Source: Zeus faber (Eukaryota > Chordata > Actinopteri > Zeiformes > Zeidae). Taken from it: a DNA stretch of 64,000 bases. The first letter of the stretch is position 1. Each line of letters starts with the position of its first letter. This document shows, piece after piece, positions 32,880-43,934 of the stretch. The notes under the pieces are model-generated. The model was not told the origin of the DNA, did no database searches, and was given only the letters and a program-made list of their open reading frames with translations. The stretch spans positions 20,666,897 through 20,730,896 of the forward strand of contig OY482848.1 of assembly GCA_960531495.1 (NCBI GenBank). The letters are read 5' to 3'. Position numbers and translations under genes: made by a program.

Positions 32880-34190
32880 CATTTCCACGGCTGCCTAGGC
32901 CGCACGCCAAGGCAGCACTCCTGAAGGATTCGGTAGAGTGCCCGACCTGCATTCATAACTCCTTGGCTACCAGTCAGGAGACCGGCGGGTGCACTAACGT
33001 GAGGGGGACGCCGAAGAGAGGAGCGATGTCAGAAGATGAGCCCCCCCCCCCGGTTAGTACTAGCCCAGAAGCTGGTCCCATTTGCGCCACCACTCCTTCT
33101 GGTCCCAGCCCGGCTCCCACAGCCCACCAGTCTCCTTCCCGAGTCATATCCTGGAGGGACCGCAGCAAGGGATGTTCTTCGAGTCTGAATCATATCCGCC
33201 TTGAAGGACACAGACCAGTCGGTCAAAGGGCAGAGCTTCCCGAGTTTCTGGGCCGAGCCCAAGCCTGTCCTTGGCCCCCCCGAGGCTGCTGGAGGCTGAG
33301 GTCCTGGAGGTCTCCAAGCACAGCCAGAAAGTTGGGCTTCTCACTACAGCAGTCCGGGACACAGCTGTGTCCATGCTGGATCGACAATTCTGCACCGGAA
33401 CCCCCCGCCAGGATGCCCAACCATCCCACTCTTTCACGTGGCCCATGCGGAGCTCGCAAAAGACTGGGAGAATACCTGTTTGGTGAGGGGGTTTGAGGCC
33501 TACTGCCAGGTGGAAGAGGCTCGGGAGCTAGGCTAACCTCCTCCCTTCGGCCTGGGGAAGAAGCCCATGCTCTTGAACAAGGCGACCAAACAGCTGGCGT
33601 TGGTGGTAAAAAAGGTCTACTTGGCTTCGGGGCAGGGGGCCTGCACCATCAATACACAGGCCTTACTTCAGCACTACCAGGTCAAGCAGAGCTCACCGGC
33701 TTAGCCTCCCTCTGGTTGGGCCTAACTGGACTCCAGGACCAGGACAAGGCGCTGTTGCTTGATACCCCAGTGTCCCCCACCTGCGCCTTTGGTGAAGCGA
33801 TGGGCCTCATGACAGCGAGGTTTGAGGAGAAGAAAAGCCTGTAGGTTCTTCAGCCCTGGATCCCCCGCACAGTCTCCTCCCACTGTCCTCACGCTTCTGC
33901 TTCTGAGGCGGCTGCTGTTTCCACGGCAGTTCTGTCCAGAAGGGGCGATAGCACTGCTACGCCAGCAGGGGCTGAGACTGTTCGAATATCTGGATGACTG
34001 GTCCATCCACAGCCACTCCCAAGAAGGAGTCAGACGGACAACCCTCTCTCACCTGGTGAGTCTGGGCTTTGCTGTCAACATGGAGAAAAGTGTATTGATT
34101 CCGAGCCAACACCCCTTTTCTGGGCATGGAATTGGACTAGGAATCTATGATGGTCTGCCTATTCCTAGCCAGGGCTCAGGCTATTAAGTC
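32880..34190 (+). pseudogene. DIRS-type retrotransposon remnant, Gag-like part joined to reverse transcriptase
   Basis: The first part (32960-33500) is a proline-rich Gag-like frame. A shifted frame holds KVGLLTTAVRDTAVSMLDRQ, then LWLGLTGLQDQDKALLLDTP and FGEAMGLMTARFEEKKSL (about 33710-33842), the conserved C-terminal Gag block of fish DIRS elements. Straight after it, reverse transcriptase begins in its second half: LLRQQGLRLFEYLDDWSIHS with an intact YLDD (33987-33998), LVSLGFAVNMEKSVL. The RT fingers and part of the palm are therefore deleted. DIRS elements use a tyrosine recombinase, not a DDE integrase. No recombinase or RNase H is seen here. Frameshifts mark it as dead. Confidence 0.82.
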
Positions 34191-36317
34191 ATGTGTCTCA
34201 CAGTTCAGACCGGGATGGTCAGTGACGTTACTTTTGTGTCAAAAGCTACTGTGCATGATGACGTCAGTGGCTGTAGCGCTACCCTTGGCATGCTATGAGC
34301 CAGGAACTCTTTAAGGGTATATCACGGAGCTATTTCCGCATTTCATGTGGGCTTGAAAAGCTTCACGCCTGGCATTCACATGCTGGTTTCATTCTGATCA
34401 TACATTAAAGCCCTCAAAAATAATATATCGTTCAAGCAGCAGATCTACTTCACACTACAGAGCTCGCATTTTGTGCAGGGAGAGAGAGAGAGGGGGGGGG
34501 GGGGGGGGAGAGACCAGTTACAGGGCTTGATATTTTGGCATGTGGTCAGAAATTTTTTTTATTTAATCAATAGCAACTTTGTACTTAATCTCTATTAAGT
34601 TCAGAAACTTTTATTTGTCCATATGAGCATTTTTGTTACTATAATTTTGTGGATATGCAGTATTGTTGCGTGATGTGGGGAGAGAACATGTGAGAACATG
34701 CTGGTAAAAATTGTAGAATATAGTTCAAATTCAACCTCAACTGTGATCAGATGTGTAGAAGTAAGCTACATATTTGAAATTTATTGGAAATTATTATATT
34801 ATTTGGAACGTTTTGCACAAAGGCGATCCTAACAAGTCGTACAGTTGATGTACGCTAGGTCCATTGGCCAGAAGTTGTTCAAGTCAAGCCTCCTAGTGGA
34901 CAGCAAAATTTCAGGAATTTCAGACTATTTTATAGCTAAAATTGCACATATTATTTGAATAACTTCACAGTGAGTCAATCACGCAAGGAACCAAGAAAGC
35001 AGGTTTTGATGTGCAACCTCAAATTTTTTCCATTGTAAACATTCGGCATTTTATGGTTGCTGTCTGAATGCTGCTTGCTATTTATTTGCAGCAGGGTCGC
35101 CACCGTCTACTGCGTATATCGGAGTCGCTGAGCACACAACACCCTACGCATAGTGACAATGGTGCCTATTATTATGTGGCAGGCAAGACGTCGTTCCCCT
35201 GCGAAGCTGCTATGCACGTAGGATTCATGTGTAGTGATGTCAGTGATTGCGAAGCCTGGCGGCCACAATACTGCTCTCTAAATATAACCACGTCCATGAT
35301 GTTCCTTGTTTGAAATTAAGGATGGAACACATATACAATGGTTGGGGGAACGCAGAATAGAACAACCAACGTCTACAGGAAGTGTTGCTTTACACCGATG
35401 GAGACGAATTATCTTTGAACAATGGGGCCGCTTTATTTTGAACGAAGATCCTCGTGTTTGCATTTCGCAGCATTATCCTCCCCATCTCTCCGATCCAATC
35501 AGCCCAAAGAGAGGAAGCAGAAGATGATAAATAATTAATGCCATCATGTTTCATTCAGGAATTCACGCCACAATCTTTACCGCCCCCGCCACCTCCAAAA
35601 AAACATTAAAAAAATGCTCTTCCCCTTTATACATATAATATTGTGGGTGGCCAAGGGGGCCGTGGTCAAGCTGCCACTGCAGAAAGGCGGTGCAGGCTCC
35701 CATCCCGGGGCGGCTCAGCTGCTGCGGATCGGGCGAATCAATGGAGGGACTCCGCTGATTTGTCCAGTCCTGGACCAAGAAGTAAAGGTTTTGTTTTTCC
35801 CCGCAGTGAGAAAGGTGTGTGCTTGTGGGACACGCGATCAGACCCGGCAACACGAGCAATAAGCGCAGCGAACCGGACACGCTACAGCGGCAGAGCATAA
35901 GCCGGGCTCTCCCCCTGTTTGCCAGCGAGTGTATGATTTTCCCTTTGGCCCACGAGACACCTTTTTGTTTAAAAATATAATAATTACAGGCCAACCGCTG
36001 CTGTTTTGCCTCCGCCTGCCTCCCCTCTCTCATTCCTTGACCCTGGGCCAGAACACACCTCCACAATTACATTATATATATAATAGTATAAATATTATTT
36101 ATACTATTATATATAAAAAATAAATAGAAATACAAACATGTTCACAATAATAAATTGTATATACAGAAATAGCCAAATATATATATACACAGAAAATTCT
36201 AAGTGATTTTATGGACAGGATAAATGATCGGTATAGGTGTTAAAAGGTCTATATCCATATCTGCCCCATGAAGTCAAATCACTGGAAACCCCTGAGTCTG
36301 CTATGAAACCATTGCGT
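34191..36317. other. No gene recognised; G17 run and GC-rich unique block
   Basis: A (GA)n tract at 34480-34491 runs into G17 at 34492-34508. A GC-rich unique block at 35640-35900 has several overlapping frames of 80-167 codons on both strands without a recognisable domain. The overlap suggests composition and not coding. 36060-36200 is AT-rich. Confidence 0.5.
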
Positions 36318-36462
36318 GAGAGAGAGAGAAAGAGAGAGAGAGATTGAAAGAGAGAGAGATCACACACGGAAAAGTGTTTCTTTGCGGTTGTGTGGATATG
36401 AGAAACAGAAAAGAAAAGGAAAGAAAAGAAAAGAAAAGCCAACAAGCCAACAAGCCAACAAA
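36318..36462 (+). repeat. (GA)n, (AAAAG)n and (CCAACAAG)3 cluster
   Basis: GA-rich tract 36318-36359, AAAAG units 36408-36438 and three copies of ccaacaag at about 36439-36462. Confidence 0.9.
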
Positions 36463-36807
36463 TGTGTAGATGCAGCCACCGCCGCTCTCCTCGTTTGATT
36501 GGTCCCAGTTGGGTGCGAGGGAAGAAGTTGGCGTTAAAATTTTATAGCCCCTGAGATGGAGTCTGTGTTTTTGTGTTACATTTTTTATCATCCGGCGAAA
36601 AAGCTTCTTGGTGAAAGCTATCCCGTGAAAAAAAAAAAAAAAGACCCATGTATTGTACTTTACTTACTACTCGCCAGATGTGTGAGCGGAGGAGAAATCG
36701 CTGTTTGTTCACCAGTGGAGGAGCTAATGTCATCAACGGCAGCGCTGTCAAAGCCGCTACGCCAGAGAAAACATCAAGATGGAAGAGGTAGAGGGAACAG
36801 GTACACA
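36463..36807. other. No gene recognised
   Basis: Unique sequence. A14 run at about 36629. Frames are shadows of the neighbouring microsatellite. Confidence 0.5.
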
Positions 36808-36828
36808 GACACACACACACACACACAT

Positions 36829-36861
<33 letters not shown>

Positions 36862-36862
36862 T

Positions 36863-36927
<65 letters not shown>

Positions 36928-37010
36928 GATAGACAGAACGTGGAGCTGAAGACTGGGCTTTTGTTCTAGCCCTGTTTGTCTCAGCAGACACCAGAGGATG
37001 GATGGATGCA

Positions 37011-37041
<31 letters not shown>

Positions 37042-37047
37042 ATACAG

Positions 37048-37082
<35 letters not shown>
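36808..37082 (+). repeat. (CA)n, (TGTC)n and (CT)n microsatellites
   Basis: (CA)n at 36808-36926 with tac, gca and tgc interruptions, (TGTC)n at 37011-37037, (CT)16 at 37051-37082. Confidence 0.97.
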
Positions 37083-37085
<3 letters not shown>

Positions 37086-37087
37086 CA

Positions 37088-37685
37088 TCTATCTACACTA
37101 CATGTGGACATCCGAACACCACACCCCTATGTGAATGTTAGATATTTAATTTCAAAACCATGGCCATCAAATCGATCCCCCTTTTTGCTGCTGTGGCAGC
37201 CTCCGTACTTCTGCGAAGGCTTTCCACCAGATTTCGAACATGACTGCAAGGATTTACTTCAGTCATCAGAGCATCAGGTCAGGAACTGATGTTGACCGAT
37301 GGGGCGTGGCTCGCAGTCGACGTTTCAATTCATCCCAACGGTGTTCATTGGAGTTCAGGTGTGGGCTCTGTGCAGGCCAGTCCAGGTCCTCCACCAGGGT
37401 CAGTAAGCTGTTGGAAGCACACAATTCTCTAGAATGTCAATGTATGCTGCAGCATTAAGATTTCCCTTTACTGGAATTAACTGGTTGATCCCAAACCATG
37501 AAAAACAACCCTGGGCCATTATTCCTCCACCACCAAACTTTACAGCAGGTAGTGTTCTTCTGGGGTCCGCCAAACCTCCATCAGATGGAAAATGGTTAAG
37601 CATGACTCATAACTCTAGAGAACGCGTTTCCACTGCTTTGAGTCCAATGGCGGTGTGCTTCACACCACTCCAGCTGACGGTTGCG
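37088..37685 (-). pseudogene. Tc1-like transposase fragment
   Basis: The minus frame 37603-37400 reads [40 protein letters not shown] and [19 protein letters not shown]. This is the middle of a Tc1-type transposase (pattern: [14 protein letters not shown]) around the catalytic DDE region. Upstream lies an HHS-type segment. Downstream the frame is lost, though weak GLHRAHT and LDWPAQS-like pieces in other frames suggest a deleted C-terminus. The stretch at 37092-37130 (acactacatgtggacatc) may be the outer inverted repeat. The second end was not found. This family differs from the element at 2445. Confidence 0.85.
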
Positions 37686-39217
37686 CAGCTGTTCTATCGA
37701 TCAATCTATTATTTACCTATTTACTTAATTATTAAATATTTATTGCCATTATATCTGTATATATTCTATGATATGTATGTATATGATATGTATGTATATT
37801 TTATATATAATATATATTCTCGCTTTTGTATCTATCAATCTAGCTACAATATCTCTGGGTCCACACTTGGCTCAGCGATGATTTATTTTCCCCCAAAACT
37901 CAGCAAAATATCAGCAACTGAGTGTTCGTCAGCAAATATCAATGACAACTTCTTTAAAAGCCGTAAGATTGATCGTTGAATCCGGACTTAGTCATATGAA
38001 CTCCTGTGATTCCCATACGCTTACAGCCAAGCCAGCTCTATAATTATCCATGACCATTGCTGTGAAACGACTCGATCGCTCTCACTTTCTCAAACTCAAG
38101 GGAAATGTTGAAATTCAACTTTAAACGCAATTCTCATAACCTGGCTGGGGAGGTCACCTGACGGAGAGAGCTTTCTGCCGTTTTTCACATCAAAAGGAAG
38201 AAGGGATGCCGGTGAACGGAGGCGTGGCAGGCTGAGGTCATGTCGGGATTGGGGGGTGGGGGGTTACTGAGTAAGGATGTGATGACTATTGCAGATAATG
38301 TCCATTTCATTCCTGATGTGTTGTTGGTCATGAAAAAACACAGCAGCCCCCCCAAATCAACCCCCACAAGACATGCACGCACACAAGCAGGCATGCACGC
38401 ACGCACGCACGCACGCACACACACACCCACAATATATATATATGCAATATATTTTAAAAAAGCAAAAAAAAAAAAAAATGGCAGTTGGGGATCCACTGAG
38501 GGAGAAGGGAGGGTTAAAGGTGTTGATGGTGTAAGTATGTGTACTGCCTGAGGAGGCCGCTGGCCAGGAGAGGAAGGGCTTGGGACAAGGTTGGACTTGA
38601 TGACCAAGGGGTTGGTGCTCACTGGGCATGCTCAGAAGCATCTCCAAGAGGTTGAGCCACGGAACAGGAAGGAGGACGGATATCGGAGGGGAGGGTGTCA
38701 GTCAATCACTTAAAGTTGAATTATCTAACTAAAATAGTTATATAGTAATAATAATCTTGTTTCAAAATGCGTATTGATTAGAAACGGCCATTTTCAAAAA
38801 AAAGTACAACATCTAATAATTGACATTCTATTTATTGATGATGTTAAGAATAGATGGAAACACGATGAAGAGAAAAATAACTTGAAAAAAAAATAAAATT
38901 AAAAATAGGTTTTAGATTGTTGTCTAGGTTAAAGCTGTCTAGTTAAAATGACTTTCATTGGCTGAATGTCTCTAGTTTCATAATTGGACAAAATAAGCTT
39001 TCATAATAGGCGTTACACACGCTGCAGTACCACTTGGACAACTTGCACAAATGGGAACAAATGGGAACAAAACAAAAACACACTTTCACACAAAAACCTG
39101 TTTCTCTATTTCTCTAGTCGGGACACCATATGTAGGGAGTGTCATTCTGAGCTCACTGTATGATTATCCCAATGCGGTCTAGAATTTTGGAGTCTCTTTG
39201 GGTCTTTGGACCTAATC
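37686..39217. other. No gene recognised; simple repeats
   Basis: AT-rich stretch with tatgtatatgatatgtatg near 37770-37800. Mixed (GCAC)n/(CA)n at 38372-38430. A15 at 38464. No motif in the frames at 37434-37979 or 38185-38647. Confidence 0.55.
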
Positions 39218-39345
39218 TCTTATTCAACACGGGTCCACGGTGCAATCCGTCAAAGCCATCTTAAGCATAATACGGTATAATTACAGTATATGACAAATTA
39301 TTTTGTAATTTTCCGATGAAAGAAAATGTCATGATAAAATGCATT
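39218..39345 (+). repeat. Dispersed repeat, pair with 28040-28165
   Basis: Shares aacacgggtccac, aagcataatacggtataatt, acagtat and attttgtaattttccg with the earlier copy in the same orientation. The pogo-like end that follows the first copy is missing here. Confidence 0.8.
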
Positions 39346-39458
39346 ACGATATTTTTAATATTACCTGTTACTATGACAGTTTTATTGTTTATATGCATTC
39401 ATATATTTTTGATTATGGATAATTTTTTGGGTTATTTTTTTGCTTCTTGTACATACCA

Positions 39459-39497
<39 letters not shown>

Positions 39498-40259
39498 ATT
39501 TTTATTTTTTTTATTTTTTTTTTTCTTCCTGGTTTTGATTATTTCATTTTAAAAGTTTCTTCCCTCTTTGTTTGAAACTAGATTTTTTATTTGTCATTAT
39601 TGACAAGCCATGTGTCTTTCCTTACTGATCTCCAATGTACAGATAAACAGCTTGGATGTATTTCGACATTTAAACCAAACATAACTGAAAAATGTTTCAA
39701 TGAATGTGCTGTTCTGTGTTATTACAGATGAATAGATTAAAAAGAAGCAGATCCATGGCAGCACTTTGCAGTAAACCCCTGAAACCTCTGGCTTGGGTCA
39801 CTGTCAGTCAGGAAACGATGAAAACTACGATACAAAGAGGAGATGCGCTTAGTCTTCTTCACCAGAACAAATACTCCCCCACACCAATCACTACTGTGTT
39901 GATCTTGTAAAATGGCATCCTATTAATGTAGAAAACGATTTACTCCACCCTACATATGAACCTATTTCCTGTTATTAGAGTTAGACATGTCGGACATCTC
40001 CACATCATTGATCTCTTTAAGTCTTCCATTGTAGTTATGTAGAGCCACAAGATAACATAGAGCGGTCATATTTGGTTATCAGAAAAAAAGTGTTTATACA
40101 CGATAACTTTTGTGATGGCTTATAAATATGCAAAACCATATTTTCTGTGGTATAAATGAAAACACCAAAAGATGACTAAATATCAACCTTAATACAACAA
40201 CAACCTTAATATAACAGGTACACAAGAAACCATTCATCTGCGGTAGACTTTGGCGAAGT
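39346..40259. other. No gene recognised; (TA)n tract
   Basis: (TA)16 at 39463-39494, then T-rich sequence. A 68-codon frame at 39704-39910 follows ttattacag, but no motif supports an exon. Confidence 0.55.
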
Positions 40260-41521
40260 TCACCAAGTCCCCCTTTGGAGCAGTTGTTGATTGAGAGTGG
40301 TCACCTGTTGGCGCAGATTGTCAATGATGGTATTGAGAATGTTCACTTGATATTTGTATGATGTCAGCTGATCGAGGTGCGCCTTAGCTTTGTGGTGGGC
40401 ACTTAATGACTCGAGCCGCCGTTGTTTCCTGATGCATATTTCACGTAGGTGGATGGCTGTAGCTTGTAGGACCCTGGCCAGAAGGGACCGGAAACCAGGC
40501 CAAGACATAGCTGCCACCGTGGGAGGGTGGGCAAAAAATGGGTCTAGTGTGGTGTCTGGGCCCTCCTGTGGGGAGGTGTCTTGAGTGGCTGTGTCCGAGG
40601 AGGAGCTGCTTGATGTGTGGGAGGAGGCTGGTGTAGTAGGACTGAGACTAAGGAGTCGCATCCAGTCGTCCTGGTTGATGGTGATGCGGGAGTCCACGGG
40701 GGCTTGGAGTTGTAGAGGTGAGTGGAGCCAACCGTGCACCGGATGCGGTGGTGTCCTCGGAGTGGTAGGGCATGTGGTGAGGGTCAAGGTGGTGGGTAGT
40801 CTCGGTCTGGAGCTGCTGTGGCAGAGGTGGATGGTGTTGGGAGCGTGTCGCTCTGCACTGCTGTTGGGATCCCAGGCGCTGGACCTGATAAGGTGGAGCC
40901 TGGGCCATGGGTTGTAGGCCGACAGGGAATGAGGCCGGCATGGGTGTGAACTCACCTGAGTGGAACCTGTGAGGGTTCTGGGGCCACTGATTAACTGTAG
41001 GAAATCTCTGTTTTTGGGGCCACAGATTTTTCAGGGGGATATGCCGGGGGAGTATTTGCAGGGGATATAAAGCCTGGCCCTGTGTCCCTCAAAGGTTGGT
41101 ACTTGGGGGTATTATCAAAAGGTCTGAATGAGAGGGTGTCAACGGGCATGAATTGAACATATAGGGCAGGGTTAGCATTCTGGTTCACAGGGATGGGCAT
41201 AGTAGGGGCTGGTATGTGTGGGGCGGGATGGTGATCATAGGTTTCCGTCCAGTTGTCCCGTCCCGTCTGCCATGATTAACTATTGAAACAATAGCAGAGT
41301 TAGTGGTGTCGTGACTATACTATCTGCCACTGTACGGGGTCTTCCATAGACGTGTTTGCAGGGTCATAAGGGAAACCACATGCAGATGTTCTTTCACTCC
41401 CTCTAAGGCCTGTATACTGTAGTTTATATAGCGCTGTTGACCCATCTGCTTTGGGAGCTAGATACTGAGCATTTACAGGCTGATGGGAATCCAGCCTGGC
41501 ACTTGTCCCGATACCATCCAA
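40260..41521 (-). pseudogene. Unidentified Pro/Gln/Ser/Thr-rich coding remnant with C-terminal coiled coil
   Basis: I do not recognise this gene. On the minus strand three open pieces lie in series: 41521-41315 (KADGSTALYKLQYTG, GFPYDPANT), 41200-40991 (YVQFMPVDTLSFRPFDNTPK; PPAYPPEKS) and 40955-40260. The last has 231 codons and ends in AHLDQLTSYKYQVNILNTII, then DNLRQQVTTLNQQLLQ, with hydrophobic heptad spacing typical of a coiled coil. A P/Q-rich alternative frame at 40941-40648 suggests a frameshift within the third piece. GC content exceeds the flanks. Gag- or structural-type proteins of integrated viruses or retroelements often have PPxY motifs and coiled coils, but no capsid, protease or zinc knuckle is visible. 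A degraded host gene is equally possible. Confidence 0.5.
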
Positions 41522-41649
41522 TGCTCGCCTATTACACCATAAGGCTCTTGATTAAACGCAATGTATACCTGAGGATCTAGTAGCCATGGAGTCGCCCTTC
41601 TTTTGTGCCTTGTACTTGGATGCTCTGGTGAAGGGGCTAGTATTGTTAA
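41522..41649. other. Junction between the unidentified remnant and an L2 LINE
   Basis: On the minus strand cctcag|gtatac at about 41568 resembles a splice donor just upstream of the unidentified remnant. There is no other support. Confidence 0.3.
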
Positions 41650-42603
41650 TTGTTCACTGTTGATCGACTTATTAATCCACCATCTACAACCCCGTCAGAG
41701 ATGCTCTCCACTGAAAAATGTGAGGAGTTCGCTACATTCTTCAGTAACAAAATTATAGTAATATGACTGCTGCCATGTGTCATTTCGTACCCTTAGACAT
41801 AAAAAGACTGGACGATATTTTTGGTCAGCTCAGGTCCTCCACCTGCTGCCTGGACACCCTCTCTACCACATTATTTAAAACAGTTTTTAACTGCCTAGCA
41901 CATGAGGTATTAGAAATTTTAAACGGCTCTCTTCAATCAGGTATATTCCCGGCAGCATTTAAAACAGCTGTCATTAAACCACTCCTGAAGAAGAGCAATC
42001 TCGATGCAACAGTTATTGCCAAATACTTGAAAAAACAGTTTACCTTCAGCTTAACAACTATCTAACCTCAAACAGCTTTTTAGACACCTATCAATCTGGC
42101 TTTCGACCTCACCATAGCACAGAAATGGCACTTATTAAAGTTCTGAACGATCTACACATAAACACTGATGCAAAAAAACAATCTGTTCTTCTGCTCCTGG
42201 AACTCAGTGCTGCCTTCGACACTGTTGACCATCAGATTTTATTAGCGAGATTACAAAAATGGATTGGCCTATCTGGCCCGGTTCTAAATTGGTTCTAAAA
42301 AATACCTACAGGACAAGCAGTTCTTCGTGTCCATTGGAGATTTTGTGTCAAACAAAATGGATATTGTATGTGGAGTGCCCAAAGGTTCGATTCTGGGACC
42401 AATATTGTTTAACCTGTATATGCTTCCACTGGCACATATTGTAAAGAAACACAAAATAAATTACCATAATTATGCAGATGACTCACAACTGTACATATCC
42501 CTGATGAGCTACTCCCCATACACTCCCTCACTCAGTGTATTAATGATATACAACTGAACAAAGACAAAACAGAAATACTCATCTTTGGTGCAAAGGCTCA
42601 GCA
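41650..42603 (+). pseudogene. L2-type LINE ORF2 remnant, reverse transcriptase
   Basis: The blocks STEKCEEFATFFSNKI, FVPLDIKRLDDI, TCCLDTLSTTLFKTVFNCLA, FPAAFKTAVIKPLLKK and SNLDATVIA are followed by a deletion that removes the YRPISN block, as comparison with 22520-22600 shows. The remainder reads LELSAAFDTVDHQILLARLQ, FVSNKMDIVCGVPKGSILGP and HNYADDSQLYISL. YADD at 42471-42482 is intact. The frame then ends in an insertion at about 42604. The 3' end of the element resumes at about 43480. Several frameshifts are present. Confidence 0.9.
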
Positions 42604-43480
42604 GCACCTGAGTGACTTCTCCGGTTCCGGTGAGAACTACCACTAACGGTTCCGGTGACTTCTTTGCGTGTGCGTTGCTTTTGTCTTATTTTTGCTGTTG
42701 TTTTTTGTTGCTGCTGCTGGAGGTGATGTTGCTGCTGCTGCTGCTATTTCTGTTGCTGTTGCTGTAGTTTCTGTTGTGATATTACAGTGAGAGGATTATA
42801 AGAAGGGTGTGTCTTCAGAGAGACAGTCAAAAGGATCTCCCTCCCGAGGCCAGAATGAATGACTGGATTAAGATGAGACGGTGCACAGAGTTGAAATTTC
42901 CGTTTCCGGTGAGGACTACCACTTCCTGTTCCGGTAACATCTTTGCTGTACTTTACTTCGTTGAGATGAGATGGTACACACGGTTGACTCAATACAGATG
43001 AGGAGATTTGTGGTTCTGGTGAGAGCTACCACTTCCGGTCCCGGTGACATCTTCGCTTGTGCGCTGTTGCTGTTGCTGGTATTGACACTGCTGGTGTTGT
43101 CGTTACTGCTGCTGCTGATGCTGTTGTTGGTGCCGCTAACCTTATACCTTAACTGGTGTTGTCGTTGCTGCTGCTAACCTTAAACCTAAATCTAACTCGC
43201 GCTGACCTTATACCTCAACTTACCGTAACCTTATACCTCGACTTAACCATCTCTTACCTGAGTGACCTTTCCAGTTCCGGTGAGAGCTACCACTTCCGGT
43301 TCCGGTGACGTCTTTGCGTGTACGTTGCTGCTGTTGTTGTTGCTGCTGGTGTCAATGTTGCTGCTGCCGTTGTTGTTGTTTCTGTGGCTGCTGTTGCTGC
43401 TGTTGTTGTTTTCTGTTGCTGTTGCTGCCACTGTGGTTGGAGTCGCTTTTATTGTTGTTTTTGTTGTCTTTGTTGTTGCT
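42604..43480 (+). repeat. Minisatellite-like TTCCGG/GCT-rich array inside the L2 LINE
   Basis: A motif of about 55 bases (ttccggtgagagctaccact, then tccggttccggtgac-tctttgcgtg) occurs four times: at about 42621, 42900, 43010 and 43271. Copies 1, 3 and 4 are followed by imperfect GTTGCT/GCTGCT trinucleotide runs. Two copies are preceded by gatgaga-ggt-cacac-gttga. Spacing is irregular (about 279, 110 and 261 bases). It replaces the post-RT part of the LINE. Translations are Cys-, Val- or Ala-rich and reflect the repeats. Confidence 0.8.
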
Positions 43481-43621
43481 GTTGTTTCAGGCACATTCTT
43501 TTGTAATGACCGGCTGACAACTACGTTCTCTCTTTCTTTTTTGTATTTCTTTGTAAAGCGCATTGTGTTGCCCTGGTTTGAAATGTGCTCTATAAATAAA
43601 GTGTGACTTGACTTGACTTGA
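43481..43621 (+). mobile_element. 3' end of the interrupted L2 LINE
   Basis: tttctttgtaaagcgcattg, cctggtttgaaatg and ctataaataaagtgtgact match the end of the LINE at 23995-24085, including the gacttgacttgacttg tail. Confidence 0.92.
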
Positions 43622-43934
43622 TGCGAGCGGTTGGTTTTGCAGGTCTTCACGCGCGAGCAGGAATACTTTTGTGTCCTGGACACAGTTGTGGGGCGTGCCA
43701 TCAACTGGCAGTACCATATTGGTTGCAGGATTGACGGTATTACAGCGGTTCATGGTCAGCTCGGGGGCAGAAAGTATTACTTAGTATCCTGTCCTTCTGG
43801 CCTGTGTTAACACAAACCGAGGACTTGTGAGCAGTGGGTGTAACTTATGGGATGTATGCAACATTACTGGGTGGTCCTTGGTTAAGGATGAGACCCTTTG
43901 GAATGCAAAAATTGCTCCTGCCAGTCCCTGGTAG
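43622..43934 (+). pseudogene. Unidentified Cys/Trp-rich coding remnant
   Basis: I do not recognise it. From the end of the LINE tail a frame stays open to the TAA at 43808-43810 (TREQEYFCVLDTVVGRAINW, GCRIDGITAVHG, YYLVSCPSGLC). The frame that overlaps there stays open to a TAG at 43932 (RGLVSSGCNLWDVCNITGWS, LVKDETLWNAK). Both are rich in Cys, Trp and Gly, and one NIT is a possible N-glycosylation site. A single frameshift in an extracellular or secreted-type domain would explain this. No start codon or acceptor is obvious, and the upstream part was probably removed by the LINE insertion. Confidence 0.35.

Noticed and set aside
35563-36066. 167-codon minus frame in the GC-rich block
   Set aside because: Frames of similar length overlap on the opposite strand and no motif is recognised. 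Kept only as a GC-rich block.
36542-37111. 189-codon minus frame
   Set aside because: Its middle is a microsatellite translation and the ends lack motifs.
37088-37130. Complete Tc1 element with two ends
   Set aside because: Only one possible outer repeat was found. No partner end or TA pair could be set, so only a fragment is called.
39704-39910. Possible exon after ttattacag with 68 codons
   Set aside because: No donor, no homologous motif and no neighbouring exon was found.
43243-43704. 153-codon minus frame and 114-codon plus frame
   Set aside because: Composition follows the GTTGCT/GCTGCT runs of the minisatellite and crosses into the LINE tail. No domain.
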